The position numbers were made by a program, and so were the translations under genes. A stretch of 24,676 bases of DNA from TMED27 sp964350435 (GTDB lineage Bacteria; Pseudomonadota; Alphaproteobacteria; Micavibrionales; Micavibrionaceae). This document shows, piece after piece, positions 13,665-21,003 of the stretch. The DNA is taken from NCBI GenBank assembly GCA_964350435.1, contig CAYGJS010000031.1, forward strand, positions 1-24,676, read 5' to 3'. The notes under the pieces were generated by a model. The model had not been told where the DNA came from. It saw only the letters and a program-made list of their open reading frames with translations, and did no database searches. The stretch's first letter is position 1, and every line of letters starts with the position of its first letter.

Positions 13665-15806
13665 TTAGCTCGCGCCGCCGGCAATGCTTTGTGCAGGGGT
13701 TGAGTCTTCGCTGTCTGCACCGTCAGGGATCTGGACTTGATGACCATTTGAAGTTACGAGGCGCGGCCCTTTGAAGGCTGGCTTATAATTTCTACGCGCA
13801 AGCGCAAAGTGGTTGTAAACCCCCGTACCTTTACCATCACACGCCTTTTTCATGAGTTGTGCTGCGGTGGCTTCAAGCTGGGGACGCAGGAAAGCGACTT
13901 TTCTTTGCGCATTTTCTTGCATGGCTGGCGGGGTGTTTTCAAACATAGCTTGAATAACGTCTTCAACCATATTTTCGCGGAACTCTATGAGTTCAATCAT
14001 AGTACGCTCGCGAATTTGCGCGTGGATATCTTCGAAGCCTTCTCCGAATGAATATCGCCCCTCGTCCATAAGCTTAAGCATGAGCGCTTTTTGCGCGATA
14101 TCTTCGAAGCGCGACAAACCATAACGACCAACCATTTCGCGCTGTTTATGCAACTCTTTTTCTTCGCCTTCTGTAATGCCCGGCGCGGCGCGATTGAGAA
14201 AATTTTCGATTAAAGTTGATTTAGCCGCAGGTTTTACCGCCCATGCAGGATAAGCATCAGGAGCTTGCGGCTTGTTATTTCCAAAGGCAATTCCGACGAC
14301 GCGCTCCACACCTACGGCAATGTTGCCCTTTTCGAGCACAGCAGATAGAATCTGTCGCGGCGTTGGCTCTTTAATGCCTGCGGCTATCAGAGCTTCTTTG
14401 CCTATTTCCAGTTTAGATTTGCCGTCATTGGCGACGCGGAAGGCAGTATCCCTTTCCTTAGCTGACATATAGCCTTTTGGCTCGGTTGAACGATCTACCT
14501 TATGCGCTTGAGCAATGCGCTCCTCGCTCGCCAATAAAGGGGCCTCACCTAAACGGCCCAAAAGATAGTCCACGGTAGGAGATGTCATTACGGCCCAACG
14601 GTTCTTTTGAGGGCCTCTTTCATTCACAATACAATACGCCGCCTGCACCATCGTAGTATTGGCGTATGGCGTAACCTGCGTCGGATGCCCCATCTCAGGT
14701 GCGATTTCGGCCATCATTTCAAAGACCGCAAGTTCAATTTCTTTCCAATCCTTTGTTCCTAATGAGGCTTGAAGATTCGCCTCCAGCTGCGGGATACTGC
14801 GAAGGGTTGCGGACGCACCGCCTGCAACCTTGGCATTATACGCAACCTGCCATTTAAGAGGGTCATATTTCAATTCGCGATTACCGTATTGCGCGCGAAG
14901 CATAAGGCGTTCATGCGTGTCCTGAGCGATCGCGGTGTGATTCAACTGAGCCAGGTGGCCTTTAAGCTCATCATCACTGTGCATAATTTCATCGAGCAAG
15001 ATGATGTCAGGCTGGGCAGTATTGCCCCCAAAGCCCGGCATTTGCACATCAAGCTCGATGTCATGGTCGTGCTTAACGGCTGCGCGGGCGGCCCGGATGT
15101 ATGAATCATTGGCAGCGCCATAGGTATCGTGAATATGTACGCCGAAAGTACCAATGCGATCACCATATTTTTCAAACAGAGCATCGGTCAATTCACCAAC
15201 CAATTTCGGATCTACTCGGCCGCTAGCGGATTTAAGATACAGCCCCTCATACCCTGCATCCAAAAGCTTACCCGCAAACTCCATGCAGTTTTCAACCGTT
15301 AAATTGGGGCTGTCTTCAATACAGATTGAACCGCGCGCTTGGATTGGCTTGACTGCATCGCCATATTCTTTGGCCAGAATTTGATTGGCCTCTTTAAGAA
15401 CTTCCATGGCGTCTTGCATCGGACCGATAGCATTCATGCCTTCAAAGATATCGAGCATCAGATAAGGCGCATCCGATTCCTGCACCATACGGCCCTGCTC
15501 AACCATCAGCGCGACCAAAACATCGTGAGGCTGCGGCTCTAAGCCATAAGCATAAACATTGCGCCACAACGCCGTGACCGGCAGGCCCGTTTTAGCCGCT
15601 TCTTGTGTTAAATGCTGGTTGAATGCCCATTCGTCGCGGCCTTTCATGGCTGGAGATTGCATGAAGGTGCCGCCGCCAATTTGCATTGATGAAACGCCGT
15701 ATTCTCCGGCATGTTCAAATGTCGGGCTAATCTCTTCGGCTTGCGCATTTGTGCCTGTTACTGACTGTATAAAATCCCTGAGTGTATTGCGGTAGTTTAT
15801 GACCAT
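13665..15806 (-). CDS. Carboxyltransferase-domain protein (pyruvate carboxylase / OadA-like) without biotinyl domain
   Basis: A 713-residue protein whose first two thirds match the carboxyltransferase fold of pyruvate carboxylase and oxaloacetate decarboxylase alpha. TLRDFIQS at 8-15 gives the metal Asp11, and MQIGGGTF is at 41-48. Lys192 in YLKSASG sits where the carbamylated Lys is found, and His224/His226 in GVHIHDTYGA are the metal histidines. AGGASATL (329-335) matches the PGG-x-x-T-N-L catalytic block, and VTPYANTTMVQ (378-388) the VTPTSKVVGD block. The last 230 or so residues are largely helical and unrecognised. There is no AMKM biotin-attachment motif, so it must use a separate carrier or a different acceptor. 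The start at 15806 has a GAGAG upstream. It is divergent from the phosphate transporter gene and convergent with argG. Confidence 0.8.
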   Translation of the reverse strand: MVINYRNTLRDFIQSVTGTNAQAEEISPTFEHAGEYGVSSMQIGGGTFMQSPAMKGRDEWAFNQHLTQEAAKTGLPVTALWRNVYAYGLEPQPHDVLVALMVEQGRMVQESDAPYLMLDIFEGMNAIGPMQDAMEVLKEANQILAKEYGDAVKPIQARGSICIEDSPNLTVENCMEFAGKLLDAGYEGLYLKSASGRVDPKLVGELTDALFEKYGDRIGTFGVHIHDTYGAANDSYIRAARAAVKHDHDIELDVQMPGFGGNTAQPDIILLDEIMHSDDELKGHLAQLNHTAIAQDTHERLMLRAQYGNRELKYDPLKWQVAYNAKVAGGASATLRSIPQLEANLQASLGTKDWKEIELAVFEMMAEIAPEMGHPTQVTPYANTTMVQAAYCIVNERGPQKNRWAVMTSPTVDYLLGRLGEAPLLASEERIAQAHKVDRSTEPKGYMSAKERDTAFRVANDGKSKLEIGKEALIAAGIKEPTPRQILSAVLEKGNIAVGVERVVGIAFGNNKPQAPDAYPAWAVKPAAKSTLIENFLNRAAPGITEGEEKELHKQREMVGRYGLSRFEDIAQKALMLKLMDEGRYSFGEGFEDIHAQIRERTMIELIEFRENMVEDVIQAMFENTPPAMQENAQRKVAFLRPQLEATAAQLMKKACDGKGTGVYNHFALARRNYKPAFKGPRLVTSNGHQVQIPDGADSEDSTPAQSIAGGAS

Positions 15807-15868
15807 GGAGTCTTTTGCTCTCTATTGTATAGGTTTATGAAAACGCAAAGTTATTCTATTTATAGAGT

Positions 15869-15881
15869 ACACTTCAAGTGT
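15869..15881. promoter_or_regulatory. 13-base perfect palindrome in a divergent promoter region
   Basis: ACACTT-C-AAGTGT is a perfect inverted repeat with a one-base centre. It lies between the divergent carboxyltransferase-like gene (start 15806) and the phosphate transporter gene (start 15962), in AT-rich DNA. This suits a repressor or activator dimer acting on either gene. Inferred from symmetry and position. Confidence 0.35.
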
Positions 15882-15961
15882 TAATTTTTGTGCAATGCAC
15901 GCAAAGGATTTAATGCTTTTCAATCAAGGATTTTTTATTGTGCCATGCGATTTAAGTCTTT

Positions 15962-16945
15962 ATGACTTTTATCATCATGGATTTCGGAACTGTATATGCG
16001 TTGATCGGTTTTTTGCTTGCGGCTTATGCCGTGATGGGAAACGATGCGGTTCAGACTCTGGGCACATTCATTGCCTCTAATCAAAAAATATTTCACTGGG
16101 CTATTTTGTGGGCAGCGGCGAGCGCGGTTATGGTCATTACGCTGACCTATGGCTGGTGGGTCAATGACGGCGACATTGCCTTTGGGCGTTTGGCGAAATT
16201 TCCGCCGATTGAGCTGCAATGGTATCACGCAGCGGCGCCCGCAATTCTGGTCTTGCTTACGCGAATCGGAATTCCGGTTTCCACAACCTTCCTCGTACTT
16301 TCGGCGTTTGCATCCACAGTGGTGCTTGAGAAAATGCTGGTGAAGTCGATCATTGGCTATGGTTTGGCGGCGGTGATTGCCTATTGCCTGTGGATGATTG
16401 TTTCGCGGATTATCAACGAGAAGTACGACAAGGTGACCGCGGATAAGCGGGCGCTGTGGCGGACGCTTCAATGGGCATCTACGGGCTTTCTTTGGTATAG
16501 TTGGCTGTCACATGACATGGCGAATATCGCGGTTTTCTTACCGCGCCAACTTGATCCGTGGATGCTGGTCGGGGTTCTTTCGACTCTGGTTTTGGGGCTG
16601 GCGATTATTTTTAAAACTTCGGGCGGTAAAATTCAAACGATTGTTTTGGAAAAATCAGGAACGCGGTTCATGCGCTCAGCCACGATTATTGATTTTGTCT
16701 ATGCGTTGATTTTGATTTTCTTCAAGGAGATGAATTCCATTCCTATGAGCACAACGTGGGTTTTCGTTGGCCTGCTTACGGGCCGTGAGCTTGCGATTGC
16801 AACAACATACCGCGAGCAATATCAGTTGGGCTATGTGTTCCCCTTGATCGGCAAGGACTTTCTGAAAATGATGCTGGGCCTTAGCGTATCTGTCGCGCTG
16901 GTGCTGGCTATTCACTATGTTTTCAACCCTGAAATAGGATCTTAA
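15962..16945 (+). CDS. PiT-family inorganic phosphate transporter, divergent
   Basis: An inner-membrane protein of 327 residues with about eight to ten hydrophobic segments. It has the duplicated signature of phosphate permeases in altered form: YAVMGNDAVQTLGT near the N terminus and WLSHDMANIAVFLPR in the second half, each followed by a P-x-STT block (GIPVSTTFLVLSAFAS and IPMSTTWVFVGLLTGRE). It probably symports phosphate with H+ or Na+. It is shorter than E. coli PitA and lacks its large central loop. No clear ribosome-binding site precedes ATG 15962; ATG 15977 (MDFGTVYALIG) is a possible alternative. Its stop abuts the next start (TAAATG), so the two genes are likely cotranslated. Confidence 0.82.
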   Translation: MTFIIMDFGTVYALIGFLLAAYAVMGNDAVQTLGTFIASNQKIFHWAILWAAASAVMVITLTYGWWVNDGDIAFGRLAKFPPIELQWYHAAAPAILVLLTRIGIPVSTTFLVLSAFASTVVLEKMLVKSIIGYGLAAVIAYCLWMIVSRIINEKYDKVTADKRALWRTLQWASTGFLWYSWLSHDMANIAVFLPRQLDPWMLVGVLSTLVLGLAIIFKTSGGKIQTIVLEKSGTRFMRSATIIDFVYALILIFFKEMNSIPMSTTWVFVGLLTGRELAIATTYREQYQLGYVFPLIGKDFLKMMLGLSVSVALVLAIHYVFNPEIGS

Positions 16946-17392
16946 ATGTCAAAATTTATCGCTGCTGTTCCCTCCTCTCATCACAAAGATGATATAGCGC
17001 ATTTGGTCATCGAGTTTGATCCTGCGTCTGATGGATGGTTTCTTTATGGGGCATCATCGCTTGAGGCAGCGCCGAGCTTCGAGCTCTGGAATATGAGCAA
17101 AGAAGACGCGATGGAAGTCGCCGCCAATGATTGGGGGGTGGAGCCGCATTTCTGGAGTGCGGCGGGCGGCGATGCGGGCGCGAAAACTGTCGATTGCAAT
17201 GGCGCGGAACTCAAGGACGGCGACGATGTCACGCTGATCAAGGATCTGGACGTCAAGGGCGCGGGCGTGACGCTTAAGCGCGGAACACTGGTGAAGAATA
17301 TTTCACTCACCAATAACCCTGAGGAAATTGATTGCAAGACCAAGGAAGTGCGCGGCCTCGTGCTTAAGACTTGCTTTGTGAAGAAAGTTTAG
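16946..17392 (+). CDS. PhnA/YjdM-domain protein with unusual N-terminal region
   Basis: A 148-residue cytoplasmic protein. Residues 82-148 (VDCNGAELKDGDDVTLIKDL, then KGAGVTLKRGTLVKNI, IDCK and LKTCFVKKV) match the C-terminal beta-rich PhnA/YjdM domain, which was first named from an alkylphosphonate operon but whose function is unknown. In place of the usual zinc ribbon, residues 15-70 are an acidic, aromatic-rich segment (LVIEFDPASDGWFLYGASSL and ANDWGVEPHFW) that I do not recognise. The gene begins directly at the stop of the phosphate transporter, with AGGAT upstream, and ends 13 bases before argH. The link with phosphate uptake is from context only. Confidence 0.8.
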   Translation: MSKFIAAVPSSHHKDDIAHLVIEFDPASDGWFLYGASSLEAAPSFELWNMSKEDAMEVAANDWGVEPHFWSAAGGDAGAKTVDCNGAELKDGDDVTLIKDLDVKGAGVTLKRGTLVKNISLTNNPEEIDCKTKEVRGLVLKTCFVKKV

Positions 17393-17405
17393 TAAAGCTT
17401 AAGCC

Positions 17406-18707
17406 ATGACAAAAAACAGCAATACAATGTGGGGCGGACGGTTTGCTGAGAAGCCTTCCGATATTATGGAGCAGATCAATGCGAGCATTGATGTGGACAA
17501 GCGGCTATGGCGTCAGGATATTGCAGGCTCCAAGGCGCATTGCGAGATGCTGGTGAAGCAAAAAATCCTGTCCAAAGACGATGGTAAAGCGATCTTGAAG
17601 GGGCTGGATCAGGTTGCGGACGAAATTGAAAGCGGGGCGTTTGAATTCAAGGCGTCGCTAGAAGATATTCACATGAACATTGAATCGCGCCTGAAAGAAA
17701 TTATCGGCGAGGCGGCCGGGCGGCTCCATACGGCGCGCTCCCGCAATGACCAAGTGGCGACGGATTTCCGGCTGTGGTGCCGCGACGCGGTGAATTTGAC
17801 GATTGCGAAGATTGAAGCCTTGCAAGACACGATTGCCAAGCTGAGCAAGAAGCACAGCAAAGACGTTATGCCGGGCTTTACGCATCTGCAACCCGCGCAG
17901 CCTGTAACGCTGGGTAAGCATCTGGATGCGTATTGGCATATGCTGGACCGCGATAAATCGCGGCTGGAGGATGCTTCGGCGCGGCTGAATTTCTCGCCTT
18001 TGGGCAGTGCGGCGATGGCGGGCACGCCCTATCCGATTGATCGGGAAATGACGGCGGAGGCTCTGGGGTTTGAAGCGCCGATTCCGAATACGATGGACGC
18101 CGTATCTGATCGCGACTTTGTCGCTGAAATTGCGTTTTGCTGCGCTTTATCAGGCATTCACCTTTCGCGTTTGGCCGAGGAGATTATAATCTGGAGCACG
18201 CCGCAATTTGGTTTTATGACCCTTTCCGATCAGTGGAGCACCGGCAGTTCCATTATGCCGCAGAAGAAAAACCCGGATGCGGCGGAGCTGGTGCGTGGCA
18301 AGACGGGGCGGCTGAATGGCAATGTGGTGCAGGTTTTGACGATGCTCAAAGGCTTGCCGCTGACCTATAACAAAGACCTTCAGGAAGATAAGGAATTCGT
18401 GTTCGACAGCATTGATACGATTGCGCTGTGCTTGCAGGCGATGGACGGAATGCTGTCTTCTGCCATTTTCCACACCGCGCGGATGCTGGAAACGGCGGAG
18501 GATGGCTACACCACCGCGACCGCGCTGGCGGATTGGCTGGTGATGAGCCTGAACATGCCGTTTCGGGATGCGCATCACGTGACAGGCAGAATCGTGAAGA
18601 TGGCGGAGGCCAAGGGCTGTAAATTGCATGAGCTTGATCTTAGCGAACTGCAGGGCGTGGAAGCGAAAATCACGAAGGATATTTATAACGTTTTGCGTGT
18701 GGGTTAA
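17406..18707 (+). CDS. argH: Argininosuccinate lyase, short C terminus
   Basis: It splits argininosuccinate into arginine and fumarate, the last step of arginine synthesis. It is a fumarase/aspartase superfamily enzyme of 433 residues. Visible motifs are MWGGRF at the N terminus, the HTARSRND substrate loop (108-115), the catalytic His160 in GFTHLQPAQP, and the flexible signature loop GSSIMPQKKNPD (280-291) with catalytic Ser281. Typical family members run to about 460 residues. This one stops at DIYNVLRVG and lacks the usual tail with its S-x-GGTA-type end. The active site is complete, so it may be functional. It follows the PhnA-domain gene by 13 bases, in a different transcription unit from argG. 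Confidence 0.95.
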   Translation: MTKNSNTMWGGRFAEKPSDIMEQINASIDVDKRLWRQDIAGSKAHCEMLVKQKILSKDDGKAILKGLDQVADEIESGAFEFKASLEDIHMNIESRLKEIIGEAAGRLHTARSRNDQVATDFRLWCRDAVNLTIAKIEALQDTIAKLSKKHSKDVMPGFTHLQPAQPVTLGKHLDAYWHMLDRDKSRLEDASARLNFSPLGSAAMAGTPYPIDREMTAEALGFEAPIPNTMDAVSDRDFVAEIAFCCALSGIHLSRLAEEIIIWSTPQFGFMTLSDQWSTGSSIMPQKKNPDAAELVRGKTGRLNGNVVQVLTMLKGLPLTYNKDLQEDKEFVFDSIDTIALCLQAMDGMLSSAIFHTARMLETAEDGYTTATALADWLVMSLNMPFRDAHHVTGRIVKMAEAKGCKLHELDLSELQGVEAKITKDIYNVLRVG

Positions 18708-18809
18708 ATCCTTGATTGCCGCCGCGGCCTTTAGGTCGGGGGTGGTGATGGATTATAGGCCGCAAGCCCCTAGCTATAGGCCTTATGAAACATTCTTTAT
18801 TTCGACTGT

Positions 18810-19661
18810 TCAAACCTTACGGGGCTTACCGGGCTTAATCTCTTTCAGCTTGCGCTGGCGAGCCAGTTCGTTTTCGATCTGATCGAGGGTTTCAGCAAGC
18901 TGTTCGTTCACCGCGCCGCCTTTCAAGATCCCGCCTTCTGGCACAAGGCCGAGTTTTTCTGCGATAAACTGGTATCCTTCGACCAAATCACCCAGATCAA
19001 ATCGGAAGCGGTCTTTGTCCAGCTTCTCTCCGGTTTTGGCATCCCAGAGGCGGCAGTTATCCGGTGAAAGCTCATCAGCCAGCACGATATACAGCTCGCC
19101 GTATTCACCAAAAATGCGCCCAAATTCAAGTTTGAAGTCGACAAGGCGTAAACCAAGGCCGGAGAACAATCCATTCAGGTAATCGTTGATTCGCCAGGCC
19201 ATGGCTTCTATTTCTTCCAGCTCATACGGATCGGCCCACCCAAAAGTCAAGGCATGCTCTGCGCTGACCAGAGGGTCTCCAAGCCCGTCATTCTTATAGT
19301 AATACTCAATCAGGGGGTGCTGGAGGATTGTTCCCTCTGTTATAGCAAGCCGCTTACAGAGCGAGCCTGCTGCGATATTACGAACGACGACTTCCAGCGG
19401 AATAATCTCGACGCTCCGCACTAATTGTTCGCGCATATTCAGGGAGCGAATAAAGTGAGTCGGGATCCCGATACCCTCTAGCTGAGTCATCAAATGCGCA
19501 GAGATTCGGTTATTGAGAACGCCCTTGCCGGCAATCACAGCTTTTTTTTCGGCATTGAAGGCGGTGGCATCATCTTTGAAATACTGAATAACCGTGCTCG
19601 GATCCGGCCCTTCGTAGATAATCTTGGCTTTGCCTTCGTAAATCATTTTTCTGCGAGCCAT
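18810..19661 (-). CDS. purC: Phosphoribosylaminoimidazole-succinocarboxamide synthase (SAICAR synthetase)
   Basis: A purine-synthesis enzyme that joins CAIR and aspartate with ATP. It has 283 residues, longer than the usual 240-255 because of a charged C-terminal tail (NELARQRKLKEIKPGKPRKV). Family marks are YEGKAKIIYEG near the N terminus, LEVVVRNIAAGS, VDFKLEFGR and the signature ADELSPDNCRLWD. The start at 19661 follows an AAGGAC-type site. It is divergent from the DUF1476 gene. In many alphaproteobacteria purC is followed by purS, purQ and purL and then bolA and the glutaredoxin gene; here the purSQL part is absent from the window. Confidence 0.97.
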   Translation of the reverse strand: MARRKMIYEGKAKIIYEGPDPSTVIQYFKDDATAFNAEKKAVIAGKGVLNNRISAHLMTQLEGIGIPTHFIRSLNMREQLVRSVEIIPLEVVVRNIAAGSLCKRLAITEGTILQHPLIEYYYKNDGLGDPLVSAEHALTFGWADPYELEEIEAMAWRINDYLNGLFSGLGLRLVDFKLEFGRIFGEYGELYIVLADELSPDNCRLWDAKTGEKLDKDRFRFDLGDLVEGYQFIAEKLGLVPEGGILKGGAVNEQLAETLDQIENELARQRKLKEIKPGKPRKV

Positions 19662-19792
19662 GGTCTGGTGTCCTTTTCTTCAATCGATGCGCTTTTTTAA
19701 CGGGGTTTTAGCCAGATAACAATGGATTTTATGTGATTCCGATGCTAGATACCACTTGTAAGATATTTTAGTCTGACCTTAGAGGAGTTCCC

Positions 19793-20113
19793 ATGACCAC
19801 ATTTGATAAACGCGAGTCCGGTTTCGAGAATAAATTTGCCCATGACGAACAGATGGATTTTGCTTTGGAGGCCAAGGCCTGTAAAATTTTTGGACTTTGG
19901 GTTGCCGAACAGCTTGGCCTTGAGGGTGATGACGCCAAAACATATGCCGGTGAAGTTGTTGCTGCGAACCTTGAAGAAGCCGGATTTGAAGACGTTTATA
20001 GAAAGGTCAGGCCTGACCTTGCGGCAAAAGGTGTCGAAATTTCCGATGAAATTCTTCACAGCGAGATGGGTAAAGCGGTTGCAAAGGCGCGTGAAGCCAC
20101 AGGGGCACAATAA
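19793..20113 (+). CDS. DUF1476 protein, F1-ATPase zeta-subunit type
   Basis: A small cytoplasmic protein of 106 residues. It belongs to a family characteristic of alphaproteobacteria, of which one member is the zeta inhibitor subunit of the F1Fo-ATP synthase that limits ATP hydrolysis. The start MTTFDKRESGFENKFAHDEQ and the middle block KIFGLWVAEQLGL match well, and the all-helical, highly charged composition and length are typical. A strong AGAGGAG lies before ATG 19793. It is followed directly by a terminator at 20121-20153, so it is probably a single-gene transcript. Inhibitory strength varies across the family and cannot be predicted here. Confidence 0.93.
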   Translation: MTTFDKRESGFENKFAHDEQMDFALEAKACKIFGLWVAEQLGLEGDDAKTYAGEVVAANLEEAGFEDVYRKVRPDLAAKGVEISDEILHSEMGKAVAKAREATGAQ

Positions 20114-20120
20114 GAATAAA

Positions 20121-20153
20121 AAAAAGCCTCGGTAATATTCCGAGGCCTTTTTC
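20121..20153 (+). terminator. Rho-independent terminator after the DUF1476 gene
   Basis: A perfect 7-base stem GCCTCGG (20126-20132) / CCGAGGC (20140-20146) closes the loop TAATATT. It is preceded by an A run and followed by C and five T. This is the clearest intrinsic terminator in the window. Confidence 0.9.
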
Positions 20154-20191
20154 TCCCCACGCGTTCTCCCTTTAATCCAACTCACCGGATA

Positions 20192-20255
20192 GATTATTTT
20201 CTTGCGTGCCTGTTTGTAATAAATCATTTCTGCTTGGCTTTGCAAGAAAATAATC
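20192..20255. repeat. Perfect 14-base inverted repeat between the DUF1476 gene and bolA
   Basis: GATTATTTTCTTGC (20192-20205) and GCAAGAAAATAATC (20242-20255) are exact complements with 36 bases between them. It could be the ends of a tiny inserted element, a structured leader, or a leftover of recombination. No second copy was noticed in the window. Confidence 0.75.
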
Positions 20256-20360
20256 AATAAAAACCAGATACTTAGGATAATACTATAGAAAATACCCCTT
20301 CCTGCATAAAATATGCGCATACCATAACGTTGTCGCTTTGCCGTCTTTGTATACACACCC

Positions 20361-20397
20361 TTGCCAAGGCCTGCGCTTCGCTATAATTATTTATAAT
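20361..20397 (+). promoter_or_regulatory. Possible promoter(s) for bolA
   Basis: Two perfect TATAAT boxes lie at 20382-20387 and 20392-20397. TTGCCA at 20361-20366 is 15 bases upstream of the first, a short spacing. Both boxes lie 20-35 bases before the bolA start. Confidence 0.4.
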
Positions 20398-20415
20398 CTA
20401 TGAGGAGAGCAATAC

Positions 20416-20655
20416 ATGGCTATGGATGCGAAAACGATTGAAACACTGATTTTAGACGCGCTGCCTGGTGCCGATGTTCGGATCGAAGATTTGCGCGGGG
20501 ACGGCGACCATTATGCGGCGTATATTACCTCTGCGGAATTTGAGGGCAAGAGCCGGGTGCAGCAGCACCAGATGGTCTATGCCGCGCTTAAGGGCAAAAT
20601 GGGCGGGGAGCTGCACGCTCTGGCGATACAAACTTCAACACCAGAAAAGAAATAA
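20416..20655 (+). CDS. BolA-family protein
   Basis: A small cytoplasmic protein of 79 residues that partners with CGFS glutaredoxins in iron-sulfur and iron regulation. The alpha-beta fold is seen as IETLILDALPGADVRIEDL, then GDGDHYAAYITSAEFEGKSR. The conserved block with the His ligand region is RVQQHQMVYAALKGKMGGEL, followed by HALAIQT. GAGGAGAG precedes ATG 20416. The CGFS glutaredoxin gene follows 12 bases after its stop, the classic pairing. It is closer to the short BolA2/IbaG-like group than to E. coli BolA. Confidence 0.93.
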   Translation: MAMDAKTIETLILDALPGADVRIEDLRGDGDHYAAYITSAEFEGKSRVQQHQMVYAALKGKMGGELHALAIQTSTPEKK

Positions 20656-20667
20656 GGATCTAAGACC

Positions 20668-20997
20668 ATGAAAAATGTAGTACACGAGCGTATTCAAAAA
20701 GAAATCGATAACAGTGATGTTGTGCTGTTTATGAAAGGCCAGGCGGCATTTCCGCAATGCGGGTTTTCGTCATTGGTGGTTCAAGTGCTGTCGCAGCTTG
20801 GTGTTTCGTTCAAGGACATTAATGTTTTGGAGGATCATGACATTCGTGAAGGCATTAAAGCGTTTTCTGACTGGCCGACTATTCCCCAGCTTTATATCAA
20901 GGGCGAGTTTGTCGGCGGGTGTGATATCGTGCGGGAGATGTACGAAAGCGGCGAGCTTCAGGAGATGCTGAACCAAAAAGGTATCAAGGCGGCCTGA
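20668..20997 (+). CDS. grxD: Monothiol CGFS glutaredoxin (Grx4 type)
   Basis: A glutaredoxin of 109 residues that carries a [2Fe-2S] cluster with glutathione and forms a complex with BolA proteins. The active-site motif is PQCGFS in MKGQAAFPQCGFSSLVVQVL, and later conserved parts are DWPTIPQLYIKGEFVGGCDI. Length and motif are typical of the Grx4 family. It is in an operon with the BolA gene. It is convergent with rodA, with only six bases between the stop codons. Confidence 0.96.
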   Translation: MKNVVHERIQKEIDNSDVVLFMKGQAAFPQCGFSSLVVQVLSQLGVSFKDINVLEDHDIREGIKAFSDWPTIPQLYIKGEFVGGCDIVREMYESGELQEMLNQKGIKAA

Positions 20998-21003
20998 TTG
21001 CCT

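Larger units (their letters stand above)
20114..20415. other. 302-base intergenic region between the DUF1476 gene and bolA
   Basis: No gene was found here. The gap holds the terminator at 20121-20153, a perfect 14-base inverted repeat with a 36-base spacer (20192-20255), and promoter-like boxes before bolA. The remaining sequence is AT-rich. Confidence 0.6.

Noticed and set aside
18724..18763. Hairpin GCGGCCT / AGGCCGC between argH and purC as a terminator
   Set aside because: The loop is 26 bases and neither side is followed by a T run, so it does not support an intrinsic terminator.
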